Shown here piece by piece: positions 25,708 through 34,490 of a stretch of DNA of 64,000 nt (the first letter of the stretch is position 1; each line of letters opens with the position of its first letter). Under the pieces are notes generated by a model. It did no database searches. It had not been told where the DNA came from and worked only from the letters and a program-made list of their open reading frames with translations. The DNA is taken from the NCBI GenBank assembly GCA_965220835.1, contig OZ244842.1, positions 1,178,001 through 1,242,000 on the forward strand. Reading direction: 5' to 3'. The DNA is from Azophilus sp965220835. Its GTDB lineage: Bacteria > Pseudomonadota > Gammaproteobacteria > Pseudomonadales > Azotimanducaceae. The translations under genes were made by a program, and so were the position numbers.

Positions 25708-26448
25708 ATGCATCCCCCGAGAACAGCTTGGCGAGACTTTCCCGATGCCGTCCTCTTGGCGCCGGAAAGGGAAACGCTGTCCCACCCCGATTACGCAACC
25801 GCTAAGTCCGGCGATGCCGTGGCTGCCGTCAGACTTGTCGATGCGCTGGCCCACGAAGCGGGTTTGGCCGTAATTCGCAGACTACTTCAGGGTAGAGGAG
25901 CGAACCAACCCGTGCTCGTCAGCGCTCACGCATACGAGCGCGACGGATACAATGCGATCCCGGCTGCCCTGGCGCGCTTGATGAGCGAGCGCCTGCGAAT
26001 GTCGTTCAACTCTCACATCGTGCAAACGAACATCGTGGGGCATACAGGTGCAGGTGGCTATGGCCGACTGGCTAGGCAGGCTTCCTTCGGCGGCAAAGTG
26101 ATCCCGGGTGGCAATTACATCTTGGTGGACGACTTTATCGGCCAAGGCGGCACGTTGGCGAATCTGCGCGGTTGGATTGAGAGCAACGGTGGTAGAGTAG
26201 TCCACGCGGTGGGGTTGACGGGCAAACCCTATTCGGCCAAGTTGAATCCTGCCGAGGAGCAACTCCATGAACTCAGAGAAAAACACGGTCCAGACTTCGA
26301 AAAGTGGTGGCAGGATCAGTTCGGCCACACCTTCGATTGCCTTACTCAATCAGAGGCTCGGTACCTCGCCCGCTCCGCGGATGCTGACACCATACGAAAT
26401 CGACTTGCTGCGGCAATGCGCGAAGGAAACAGCCGAAGTCGCTGGTGA
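25708..26448 (+). CDS. Phosphoribosyltransferase-domain protein
   Basis: The 246-residue protein contains one clear PRPP-binding loop, YILVDDFIGQGGT (residues 138-149 region), preceded by a flexible GHTGAGGYGRLARQ segment, as in type I phosphoribosyltransferases. The N-terminal 50 residues and the C-terminal helical part (HELREKHGPDFEKWWQDQFG) do not match purine or pyrimidine salvage enzymes that I recognise. Stand-alone proteins of this kind are often encoded on plasmids and in defence-like regions, and their base substrate is unknown. The 34-residue frame at 26381 overlaps its end. Confidence 0.72.
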   Translation: MHPPRTAWRDFPDAVLLAPERETLSHPDYATAKSGDAVAAVRLVDALAHEAGLAVIRRLLQGRGANQPVLVSAHAYERDGYNAIPAALARLMSERLRMSFNSHIVQTNIVGHTGAGGYGRLARQASFGGKVIPGGNYILVDDFIGQGGTLANLRGWIESNGGRVVHAVGLTGKPYSAKLNPAEEQLHELREKHGPDFEKWWQDQFGHTFDCLTQSEARYLARSADADTIRNRLAAAMREGNSRSRW

Positions 26449-26485
26449 ATACCTCAAGCGCAAGCAAGCCCAAAGAGAGACCTAG
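26381..26485 (+). CDS. Small hypothetical protein overlapping the phosphoribosyltransferase gene
   Basis: The 34-residue frame starts MLTPYEIDLLRQCAKETAEV and ends in a Lys/Arg-rich helix. It overlaps the last 68 bp of the preceding gene. The LTPYEI-type opening recalls short conserved proteins I have seen beside similar phosphoribosyltransferases, so it may be a real coupled partner. A longer frame from 26267 is possible. Confidence is limited by its size. Confidence 0.4.
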   Translation: MLTPYEIDLLRQCAKETAEVAGEYLKRKQAQRET

Positions 26486-26558
26486 CCACAGGACATAGAG
26501 GGCTTGTTCTGCGCCCTTGCTTGTGGGTCAGCCCAACAGCGCATAATGACTCCGGCTT

Positions 26559-28061
26559 TCAAGCCCCTCCCGTTTCGTTCGCCAAGGTCGACAGAAACTC
26601 CATTAGAAGTGGCACCGGCCGGCCGGTGGCGCCCTTGGCGGCGCCTTGGGAGAGCCATGCGCTGCCGGCGATGTCCAAGTGGGCCCACTTGAAATCCTCG
26701 GCAAAGCGGGAAAGAAAGCAGCCTGCCGTGATGGTGCCGGCGTTCTTGCCGCCGATGTTGGCCATGTCAGCAAAGTTTGAATCCAACTGCTTCTGGTATT
26801 CCGGCCAGAGCGGCAGCTGCCAAGCGCGGTCCAGGCAGTCTTGGCTGCACTGCAGTAGGCTGTCGATCAGTTCTTGGTCGTTGCCCATCACCACGTTGGC
26901 TTCGTTGCCGAATGCGGCTATGGCGGCGCCGGTCAAGGTGGCGATGTCGATGACGTGGGATGGCTCGAAGCGCTTGGCGTAGGTGAGGGCGTCGCACAGC
27001 AGCAGCCGCCCCTCGGCGTCGGTGTTGAGGATTTCAATGGTCATGCCGGACATGCTGGTGACAACGTCGCCCGGCTTGGTGGCACGGCCGCTGGGCATGT
27101 TCTCGGCAGCGGCGACTAGGCCCACCACGTTTATCGGCAGCTGCAACTCAGCCGCAGCGGCAATCGTGCCGAGCACGCTGGCGGCGCCGCCCATGTCGAA
27201 TTTCATCTCGTCCATGGCGAGACCGGGCTTCAGGCTGATGCCGCCGCTGTCGAAGGTCACGCCCTTGCCCACTAGGCAAACCGGCTTGTCGCCCGCGTCT
27301 GCCCCGCGGTAGTGCAGCACGATGAGGTAGGCGTCTTGCTCCGAACCGGCGCTCACCGAAAGGAAAGAGCCCATGCCCAGTTCCCGCATGCGGGTTTCAT
27401 TGAGCAAATCAACGCTGATGGCACTGTGCTCGGCCTCCAACTCCCGTGCGTGGTCGGCCAAAAAGGTCGGGGTGGCGATGTTGCCGGGCAGGTTGCCCAG
27501 CTGCCGGGCGCGATTCATGCCTCGGCCCACGGCTTTGCCTCGGCCCAAGGCGTCTTCCAGCGGTTGCGAAGACGCAGGTACTGACACCAGTTCAAGGGCC
27601 ACTGGCCTTTGGGTGTCTTTCTTGGTGGTGGCGTAGCGGTAGGTGGCGGTCTCCGTTTCTTGGGCGAGCCTGGATGCCAGCCAGTTGATTTCAATGTCGT
27701 TCACCGCCAGATCGGGCAGCGCAACATGCACCTGCGCCATGTTGCCGGACAGCACCGCCTTCACTGCGCCAGCTAGGCACTTGGCGGCCGCGCCGCGGTC
27801 AAACTTCTGCCGCTCCCCCGCCCCAACCAGCAGTGCGCGGGCCGCCTCCCCACCGGCGGAAAGATGCAACAGATGCCTCTCGTCGGCATTCTTCCATGCG
27901 TAGTCGCCGCTGGAGACCACAGCGCCCAGGGCACCGCCCAAAGCCGCGTCCAAGGCTTGGCCTTGTGCACCGAAAGCGCCATCGTCGTCACTCCAAACGG
28001 GGACCACCACGCAATCGGCGGCGACTTGGGCAATGGTTTCGCTGACCACTTCGTATTGCAT
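26559..28061 (-). CDS. pepA: Leucyl aminopeptidase (M17)
   Basis: The 500-residue protein is a cytosol aminopeptidase of family M17. The catalytic C-terminal half has the metal and active-site motifs GKGVTFDSGGISLKPG, MKFDMGGAASVLG and the signature NTDAEGRLLLCDAL. The N-terminal half is the usual oligomerisation domain. It removes N-terminal amino acids, preferring Leu, in the cytoplasm. The start at 28061 is supported by a strong GGAGGAG Shine-Dalgarno 4 nt upstream; longer frames upstream are excluded by this site. Confidence 0.93.
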   Translation of the reverse strand: MQYEVVSETIAQVAADCVVVPVWSDDDGAFGAQGQALDAALGGALGAVVSSGDYAWKNADERHLLHLSAGGEAARALLVGAGERQKFDRGAAAKCLAGAVKAVLSGNMAQVHVALPDLAVNDIEINWLASRLAQETETATYRYATTKKDTQRPVALELVSVPASSQPLEDALGRGKAVGRGMNRARQLGNLPGNIATPTFLADHARELEAEHSAISVDLLNETRMRELGMGSFLSVSAGSEQDAYLIVLHYRGADAGDKPVCLVGKGVTFDSGGISLKPGLAMDEMKFDMGGAASVLGTIAAAAELQLPINVVGLVAAAENMPSGRATKPGDVVTSMSGMTIEILNTDAEGRLLLCDALTYAKRFEPSHVIDIATLTGAAIAAFGNEANVVMGNDQELIDSLLQCSQDCLDRAWQLPLWPEYQKQLDSNFADMANIGGKNAGTITAGCFLSRFAEDFKWAHLDIAGSAWLSQGAAKGATGRPVPLLMEFLSTLANETGGA

Positions 28062-28374
28062 GCTGCTCCTCCGCATTCGTTCAGTGAGGTTTACGCCAGT
28101 TTGGCGAGCGCAGTTTAACGAAACATGGGCTAGCAGCGGTTCCCATTGTGAACCCAAGCCGAGCCTGTGCATCCCAATCGAAGGCAGAACGCCCGAGGAA
28201 CGCAGCGCACCGTCGTACAGCAGTCGGCTCGAGGGCGTCCCGCCCTCGGTGCGAACGGCGAAACCCACTCAGGCCTTGAGGAAGAAGCCAAGTTGAGAAT
28301 TGCTGATTTGCCAGTCCACTCCTTGAATCCCCTCCGGCGTTGCTGCACTATGCGCGCCCCTCAAGGGCTTCTCC
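28062..28374. other. Intergenic region with one hairpin
   Basis: These 313 bp lie between the pepA start and the tRNA. The only clear structure is a 7-bp inverted repeat, CGAGGGC (28230-28236) and GCCCTCG (28242-28248). The promoters for pepA (leftward) and for the tRNA (rightward) should be here, but I cannot name convincing -35/-10 boxes. Confidence 0.5.
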
Positions 28375-28451
28375 GCGCTCGTAGCTCAGCTGGATAGAGC
28401 ACTGGGCTTCGAACCCAGGTGTCGGGGGTTCGAATCCTCCCGGGCGCGCCA
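28375..28451 (+). tRNA. tRNA-Arg (TCG anticodon)
   Basis: A complete cloverleaf is present: acceptor GCGCTCG pairs with CGGGCGC (one T-G pair), D-arm GCTC/GAGC, anticodon stem CTGGG/CCCAG around loop CTTCGAA, T-arm GGGGG/CCTCC around TTCGAAT, and an encoded CCA. The anticodon is TCG, reading CGA (Arg). The class III CoA-transferase gene starts 34 bp downstream. I found no second copy of the tRNA 3' end in the window that would mark an integration. Confidence 0.96.
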
Positions 28452-28484
28452 GCTTCAAGCAACCCAACCAATCGGGGCCAGGCC

Positions 28485-29672
28485 ATGGAGCAACCGCTTG
28501 CCGGCGTGACGGTGCTGGACTTCGGGCAAATCTACAACGGCCCCTATTGCGGGTTTCTGCTGGCGCAGGCGGGGGCGCGGGTCATTAAGGTGGAATCGCC
28601 CGTTGGCGAGCCGTTGCGGGCGCGGGGCGAGGCGTCGACCGCCAGCTATCCCTTTGCCATGCTCAATGGGGGCAAGGAGGGCATCACCCTCAACATCAAG
28701 TCCGTGGCGGGGCAGGGGGTCTTGAAGCGCCTGGTGCGGGAAGTGGACGTGGTGCTTGAGAACTTCGCGCCCGGCACCATGGACCGGTACGGCATCGGCG
28801 CTGCGGCCCTGCGCCGGCAAAATCCGCGGCTGGTCTATGCCGCCGGCACCGGCTACGGCGCCACCGGCCCGCACCGGGACTACTTGGGCATGGACCTCAC
28901 CATTCAGGCCATGTCCGGCATCATGAGCATCACCGGGCAGGAGGATACGCCGCCGCTCAAGTCGGGGGCGGCGCTGTGCGATTTCTTCGGCGGCGTGCAT
29001 CTCTACGCGGCCATCGTCAGCGCCCTGTACCGGCGCCAGCGCACCGGGGAGGGCGCCGTCATCGACATCGCCATGCAGGATACGGTCTTTCCGGCGCTGG
29101 CCACGGCGCTCGGCGCGTTCTACCTCAACGGCAAGCAGGGGCCAAGCCGCGGCAACCGGCATCCCGGATTGAGCTTGGCGCCCTACAACGTCTACCGGGC
29201 GAAGGACGGCCACGTGGCCATGATCTGCATTCGCGAAGGGCACTGGCGCCGGCTCATCAAGGCCATGGGCCAGCCCGAATTGGGGGAACGGCCGGAGTTC
29301 GCTGACATGGCCAGCCGGGCCGCGCACATCGACGAAGTGGACGCCGTGGTGGAGGCTTGGACCAAAACCCGCACCCGGGATGAAATCTTTCGCATCCTGC
29401 AGGCAGGTGGCGTCATTTGCGCGTCCGTGCAGAACTTGGAAGAGGTGGTGAACGACCCGCACCTTCACGAACGCGGCACCTTGGAGTGGCGGGAGCACCC
29501 TCATTTGGGGCGCATCGCCCTATGCCGCACGCCCCTGCGCTACGAAGGCGTGACGCCCCCAGAGATCACCGACGTGCCCGCCCTGGGGGCGGATACCCAA
29601 CGCGTGCTGCGGGAATTGGGCGGTTACGCCGTGGCTGACATTGAAGCCCTACAGCAGGCGGAAGCGTTCTGA
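28485..29672 (+). CDS. Class III CoA-transferase (CaiB/BaiF family)
   Basis: The 395-residue protein opens LAGVTVLDFGQIYNGPYCGFL and has VIKVESPVGEP, as in formyl-CoA transferase and CaiB. The catalytic Asp is expected in LGMDLTIQAMSG (about residue 140). The enzyme moves CoA between carboxylic acids; the substrate cannot be named. The start follows the tRNA by 34 bp. A MaoC-type hydratase and a second CoA-transferase lie further on, so the group may process a dicarboxyl- or mesaconyl-type acyl-CoA. Confidence 0.87.
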   Translation: MEQPLAGVTVLDFGQIYNGPYCGFLLAQAGARVIKVESPVGEPLRARGEASTASYPFAMLNGGKEGITLNIKSVAGQGVLKRLVREVDVVLENFAPGTMDRYGIGAAALRRQNPRLVYAAGTGYGATGPHRDYLGMDLTIQAMSGIMSITGQEDTPPLKSGAALCDFFGGVHLYAAIVSALYRRQRTGEGAVIDIAMQDTVFPALATALGAFYLNGKQGPSRGNRHPGLSLAPYNVYRAKDGHVAMICIREGHWRRLIKAMGQPELGERPEFADMASRAAHIDEVDAVVEAWTKTRTRDEIFRILQAGGVICASVQNLEEVVNDPHLHERGTLEWREHPHLGRIALCRTPLRYEGVTPPEITDVPALGADTQRVLRELGGYAVADIEALQQAEAF

Positions 29673-30112
29673 GGGTCCCCAAGGGGCCAGCTGGGCGGCA
29701 GCATTGCGCAATACGCCAAACGCGGCTGCAGGTGCGACGACATTGCTCTCCCGGTCGGTCTGGATGGTCGCAGAATTGTGCAATATGCCCATCGCTGCTG
29801 CAGGTTCTGCTGCTGCTGCCAACGTGGCTTCCCAATCCGCGGCTCAAGCGGGGTATTCTATGGGCGCCTGCGCCGATGTCTCGGCGTGCCGATGTCTCGG
29901 CGTGCCGATGTCTCTGCGTGCCGATAGCTCGGCGCGCGGGTAACTCGGCGTGCCAGCAGCTTGGCGAATTCAGCAGTGAAAGCGGTTCTCGCCATGCCCG
30001 GCCCCTTATCCGGCACTCGCGGCAATCGCAGCGCGGCTGATACTTCGGGCCAGAAGGCAATTCAGCGCTGTATCTGAAAAAAACATCATTTAAACAAGTG
30101 GTTACATTCACA
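29673..30112. other. Intergenic region with short tandem repeats
   Basis: This 440-bp gap holds five 16-bp units at 29875-29954, consensus GATGTCTCGGCGTGCC, the last two diverged. It also has a looser pair of related segments at about 29703-29741 and 29776-29814, sharing TTGNGCAATANGCC and GCTGCAGGT. No gene is supported; frames across it have no recognisable domain. Confidence 0.6.
29875..29954. repeat. 16-bp tandem repeat, five units
   Basis: Units start at 29875, 29891, 29907, 29923 and 29939. Units one and two are identical (GATGTCTCGGCGTGCC), unit three has one change, and units four and five have several. The period is not a multiple of three, which argues against a coding repeat. Confidence 0.75.
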
Positions 30113-30634
30113 ATGTCGAAAACATCGAAGAAGATTGGAACGCAGAGGTACCGGGAGACCTTCGGGCGCTACTTTGAGGACTTCAAAGTGGGTGACGTCT
30201 ATGAGCATCGCCCTGGCAAGACCGTGACGCAGTATGACAACCACCTGTTCACGCTGCTGACGCTCAACACCCATCCGCTGCACTTTGACGTGGAGTACGC
30301 CAAGGGCACCGAGTTTGGCCGCAACCTCGTGGTCAGCCCGTACACGCTGGCGTTGCTGATTGGCATGAGCGTCACCGACGTCAGCCAAAAGGCGATTGCC
30401 AATCTCGGCATGGACGAGGTGAAGTTCAGCGCGCCGGTGTTTGAGGGCGACACGCTTTACGGCGAATCGGAAGTGATCGCCAAGCGGGAGTCCAAGTCGC
30501 GGCCCGGACAGGGCATCGTCACCGTGCGGACCATCGGCTTGAACCAAGACGGCGTTGAAGTGTGCAGCTTCCTGCGCAACGTGCTGGTGCCGGGCGAGGG
30601 CAACGCCGTCGAAGACCGCATCGGCCACTACTAG
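30113..30634 (+). CDS. MaoC-family dehydratase (mesaconyl-CoA hydratase-like)
   Basis: The 173-residue protein is a MaoC-type hot-dog fold enzyme. It has RYFEDFKVGDVYEHRPGKTVTQ followed by the hydratase pattern DNHLFTLLTLNTHPLHFD, with Asp and His where the catalytic Asp/His dyad lies. A G-T-x-F-G-like loop follows (KGTEFGRNLVVSP). It hydrates or dehydrates an enoyl-CoA. The gene ends 11 bp before a CaiB-type transferase, suggesting one transcript. An in-frame GTG at 30098 is an alternative start. Confidence 0.85.
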   Translation: MSKTSKKIGTQRYRETFGRYFEDFKVGDVYEHRPGKTVTQYDNHLFTLLTLNTHPLHFDVEYAKGTEFGRNLVVSPYTLALLIGMSVTDVSQKAIANLGMDEVKFSAPVFEGDTLYGESEVIAKRESKSRPGQGIVTVRTIGLNQDGVEVCSFLRNVLVPGEGNAVEDRIGHY

Positions 30635-30645
30635 GGGCCGTGGCA

Positions 30646-31779
30646 ATGTCTCCCTTAAGCGGCGTGCGGGTGCTGAGCGTTGAGCATTACGGGGCCGGCC
30701 CCTACGGCACCCAGTTGCTTGCCGATTTGGGCGCAGAGGTGGTCAAGGTGGAGAACGCGGCCACCGGCGGCGACTACGCCCGTTCGGTCGGCCCGTATCT
30801 GTTGGGGGAGGGCGATAGCCAGTTCCACCAGACCTTCAGCCGCGGCAAGAAGAGCGTCAGCCTTGACTTGAAGTCCGCGCCGGGCCGCGCCCGCTTCGAA
30901 CGCCTGCTGGCCGATGCCGACGCCGTGGCCAACAACCTGCGCGGCGACCAGCCGGAAAAGCTCAGGATCCGCTACGCTGACTTGGCCGAAATCAAGCCGG
31001 CCATCGTTTGCGCCCATCTGTCCGCCTACGGGCGCGGCAACGCCCGCGCCGCATGGCCCGGCTACGACTACCTGATGCAGGCGGAGTGCGGATTCTTGAG
31101 CCTCACCGGGGAGCCCGACGGCCCGCCGGCGCGGTTTGGCCTGTCCATGGTGGACTTCATGACCGGCTCGCTGATGGCGCTGTCGCTGGTCTCGGCCGTG
31201 CTGCGGGCCCGCCAAACCGGCCAAGGCTGCGATGTGGATCTGTCGCTTTACGACACGGCGCTGCACCAGCTGTCCTATCCGGCGGTTTGGTACCTCAACG
31301 AGGGCCTTCGCACCGAGCGCCTGTCCCGTTCCTCCCACCCCAGCATCGTGCCCAGCCAGTTGTTCCGCACCCAAGACGGCTGGCTGTTCGTGATGTGCCA
31401 AACGCCCAAGTTCTGGGCGCTGTTCTGTGAAGCCTTGCAGCGCCCCGACCTGGCGGCGGACGAACGCTTCAGTGATCCGCCCGCCCGCTTGGCCCATCGG
31501 GAAGCGCTGCAGGGGGAGATTGAGCAAACGTTGACAACGGCGCCCACCGCCCACTGGATGGGGCTGCTGGCGGGCTTGGTGCCCGTGGCGCCCGTCAACG
31601 ACGTCGCCGAAGCGCTGGACAACCCGTTCGCCGAGGAGGTGGGCATGCTCAACCAAGTGGAACACCCGGAGCGGGAGGGTGGCCTGCGCATGCTGTCGAG
31701 CCCCTTTCGAATCGACGGCCAACGGCCCCCCAACCGGCGCGCGCCGCTGCTGGGCGAACACGACGATGAGTTCCCGTAA
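30646..31779 (+). CDS. Class III CoA-transferase (CaiB/BaiF family)
   Basis: The 377-residue protein has the family start LSGVRVLSVEHYGAGPYGTQL, then AEVVKVENAATGG and GYDYLMQAECGFLSLTGEPDG with the catalytic Asp in the WPGYDYLMQ segment. It differs clearly from the transferase at 28485, so it should use another donor or acceptor. Close spacing to the MaoC gene suggests a shared pathway of acyl-CoA activation and hydration. Confidence 0.87.
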   Translation: MSPLSGVRVLSVEHYGAGPYGTQLLADLGAEVVKVENAATGGDYARSVGPYLLGEGDSQFHQTFSRGKKSVSLDLKSAPGRARFERLLADADAVANNLRGDQPEKLRIRYADLAEIKPAIVCAHLSAYGRGNARAAWPGYDYLMQAECGFLSLTGEPDGPPARFGLSMVDFMTGSLMALSLVSAVLRARQTGQGCDVDLSLYDTALHQLSYPAVWYLNEGLRTERLSRSSHPSIVPSQLFRTQDGWLFVMCQTPKFWALFCEALQRPDLAADERFSDPPARLAHREALQGEIEQTLTTAPTAHWMGLLAGLVPVAPVNDVAEALDNPFAEEVGMLNQVEHPEREGGLRMLSSPFRIDGQRPPNRRAPLLGEHDDEFP

Positions 31780-31959
31780 CTTGAAGTGACCGGACAATCA
31801 ATGCACCATAATGGTGTTCCGTCCGGTTAACTCGTGCACCTTGGCGGTGGAGAGCTTTGCAAACCGCTTTGTGCGTGCCTTGATGACGGTGCGCAGCGCG
31901 CTTGAGCCCCAGCCGCGGCGCTTTAAGGTTAGGGGCTGCAACTCTTAGAGGGGAAAACC

Positions 31960-34284
31960 ATGAAGATTTTTGTGCGCATGCTGGTCGCGCTTGCGGGGCC
32001 GGCGCTGATGCTGATTGGCCAGCCAACGCTGGCCGCCACCGACGATGACGCGGACATCGAAGCCCGCTACGGCGTTCTGGAGGAGGTGGTCAGCACCGCC
32101 CGCAAGCGGGAGGAGCCGCTGCAGGAGACGCCGGTGGCGGTCTCGGTCATGACGTCAGAGCAGCTTGACCTGACGTTCTCGCCGAACCTAGCGGCGATGC
32201 CCTTCCCGGCACCGAACGTGAACATCAACAACGGCCTTCTCAGCAACGTCCTGTACCTCTCGGTGCGCGGCTATGCGCTGACGGACGTTGACTCCACCCT
32301 CGACCCACCGGTGGCCATCATGGTGGACGGCATCTACTACACCCGTCCGGTAATGAACAACCTCGACATGTTCGACGTGGAGCAACTCGAACTGCTGCGG
32401 GGGCCCCAAGGCACCCTGTTTGGCAGGAACACGGCCGCAGGCGCCGTTCAGCTCAGAACCAAGCGCCCGACTGACGAGTTCGAGACCTCCGGCAAGGTCA
32501 CCCTAGGCAATTACGGCCGCACCGACGTGCGCGCGGCCGTTAACGTGCCGCTGGTGGAAGGCCGCGTCAACGCCCGTCTGGCCGGCTTCTCCCTGAACAC
32601 CGACGGCTTCTACAACAGCGCCGTCACCGCCAACAGCTCATCGCGGGACATCGGCAAGGACGACAAGCTCACGCTGCGCCCTTCGATTCAGTTCATCCTG
32701 AGCGACTCAATGGACCTCACCTTCATCGGCGAGTGGCACCAGGACAAGTCCCAAATACGCCCGCAAAAGAACTACTCCGGCCAGAACCGCTCACTGTGCA
32801 GCAACCACGGCTACTGCGGCGTACCCTTCGATGAGGGCGGCAAGCGCGACGACTTCGACGCCGACGTCATCGAGCCCGGCTTCGTGGACATCGACATCTA
32901 CTCCATCACCAAGGAGTTCAATTGGGAACTTGAGAAGGGCACCATCACCTGGCTGAGCAATTTCCGCGATACGAACGAAACCTGGGTGTACGATGCGGAC
33001 GGCGTGGGCGCCTACGACATGTTCCTGGTGGACCGGCGCCAGCCGCACCAGCAGTACTCCACCGAACTGCGCTTCGCCTCCACCGCCTTCGACCGGTTCG
33101 ACTTCATTGGCGGCGTGTTCTACCTGAACCAGGAATACGACCTCGAACGGCGCACTGGCATCGGCTCCGACCGTCTCTCGGCGCCCAATCCTGACGCTTT
33201 CGTGATTCCGCTGTACAGCATCACGGGGCAGGAGCACTCTGCTTGGTCCGTGTTCGGCGAAGTCAACTACGACCTCACCGAGCAGCTGACGGTGACCGTT
33301 GGCGGCCGCTACACCGATGAGAAGAAGGACTTCTACCAACAGACCTTCGCCGTCTATCCCAACACCGGGCCTAGGCAGGACTACTCCCGATCTTGGGAGG
33401 ATGCGGGGCCGAAATTCGGGCTGCGCTACCAGATCACGCCGGATGTCATGACCTACGCCACCTACCAGAGGGGCTTCAAGAGTGGCGGCTTCAACGGCCG
33501 CTGCGGCCAGCAAGCCACCTGCAACCGCTCGTTCGACCCGGAAAAGGTGGACGGCTTCGAGCTCGGCTTCAAGGCCGACCTAGCCGACAACCGGGTGCGC
33601 ACCAACTTGGCGCTGTTCCTGTCCGAGATCAAGGGGCTGCAGCGCACGCGCTTGGTGCCGCTGCCACCGGGGGCCACCAACCCCCAGGAGACGGTGACGG
33701 ACAATGCCGCCAGGGCGGAGATGAAGGGCATCGAACTCGAGGTTTCCGCCTGGGTGACGCCAGAGTTTCGGCTGGACCTGATGGCCGGCATCCTGGACAC
33801 CAAGTACAAGGAGTTTTGCGCCGACATCAACGGCGCGCAGCTCTACGATGCGCCGCCCACCTCAGACTGCGGCGGCGAGGTGGTGCTCGCCGTGGAGTAT
33901 CCGGACGGCCCCGATGCCTACATCGTTGACGAGGACAACTCCGGCTTCGATTTGCAGCTTGCGCCGAAGTTCAACGCGTCGGTCGGTGGCACCTACACCC
34001 GCAGCCTCGCCAACGGCGGGGCAGTGGTCGTGAACGCCACGTACACCTACGTGGACGATCTCTTTATTGACCATCTGGAGCTCAGCCACCGCAACTCCGT
34101 GGAACTGCTGAACGCCAGCATCAATTACGAGTCACCGGGCGACCGCTATCGCGTCAGCCTCTTCGGCATCAACCTGACCGACGAGATCTACGTGGTTTCA
34201 CGCACCATCGTGCCGCCGTTGTTCGACTACCGCAACGTCAGCCCGCCGCGCATGTGGGGGGTGGAACTGGCTTGGAACCTGTAG
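31960..34284 (+). CDS. TonB-dependent outer membrane receptor
   Basis: The 774-residue protein has a signal peptide (VRMLVALAGPALMLIGQPTLAA), a TonB-box-like segment (LEEVVSTARKREEPLQETPV), a plug domain with VEQLELLRGPQGTLFGRNTAAG and a long beta-barrel ending in an aromatic residue motif, WGVELAWNL. It should import a substrate across the outer membrane using TonB energy. The sequence resembles the broad group in sphingomonads and marine gammaproteobacteria, and the substrate is not deducible. A good GAGGGG ribosome-binding site precedes the ATG. Confidence 0.9.
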   Translation: MKIFVRMLVALAGPALMLIGQPTLAATDDDADIEARYGVLEEVVSTARKREEPLQETPVAVSVMTSEQLDLTFSPNLAAMPFPAPNVNINNGLLSNVLYLSVRGYALTDVDSTLDPPVAIMVDGIYYTRPVMNNLDMFDVEQLELLRGPQGTLFGRNTAAGAVQLRTKRPTDEFETSGKVTLGNYGRTDVRAAVNVPLVEGRVNARLAGFSLNTDGFYNSAVTANSSSRDIGKDDKLTLRPSIQFILSDSMDLTFIGEWHQDKSQIRPQKNYSGQNRSLCSNHGYCGVPFDEGGKRDDFDADVIEPGFVDIDIYSITKEFNWELEKGTITWLSNFRDTNETWVYDADGVGAYDMFLVDRRQPHQQYSTELRFASTAFDRFDFIGGVFYLNQEYDLERRTGIGSDRLSAPNPDAFVIPLYSITGQEHSAWSVFGEVNYDLTEQLTVTVGGRYTDEKKDFYQQTFAVYPNTGPRQDYSRSWEDAGPKFGLRYQITPDVMTYATYQRGFKSGGFNGRCGQQATCNRSFDPEKVDGFELGFKADLADNRVRTNLALFLSEIKGLQRTRLVPLPPGATNPQETVTDNAARAEMKGIELEVSAWVTPEFRLDLMAGILDTKYKEFCADINGAQLYDAPPTSDCGGEVVLAVEYPDGPDAYIVDEDNSGFDLQLAPKFNASVGGTYTRSLANGGAVVVNATYTYVDDLFIDHLELSHRNSVELLNASINYESPGDRYRVSLFGINLTDEIYVVSRTIVPPLFDYRNVSPPRMWGVELAWNL

Positions 34285-34373
34285 CGGTCACGAGCCTTGA
34301 AACGGCGGCGGGTCTGGCCCGCCGCCAGGCGACCGGTCTGAAGAGTGATCAGGATGACTCACAGCTTAAGTGC

Positions 34374-34490
34374 CATGATTCCCATTAGGCGGCATGAACC
34401 ACAAGCAGGTCGCATGAACCGAAGTCCAATGGCATGATCCTAAACAGAGAGCGATGACCTGAACATGACAGCCATGAACCGCAAGTGGGT
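34374..34490. repeat. 20-bp periodic CATGA repeats leading into a start codon
   Basis: CATGA or GATGA recurs at 34374, 34393, 34413, 34433, 34453 and 34473, a spacing of 19-20 bp. Several units are followed by ACC and preceded by GG or GC. The last member contains the ATG at 34474 of the following oxidoreductase gene (MNRKWVV). Confidence 0.6.

Noticed and set aside
28375..28451. tRNA-Arg as an integration site for a mobile island
   Set aside because: I found no direct repeat of its 3' end and no integrase gene in the window.
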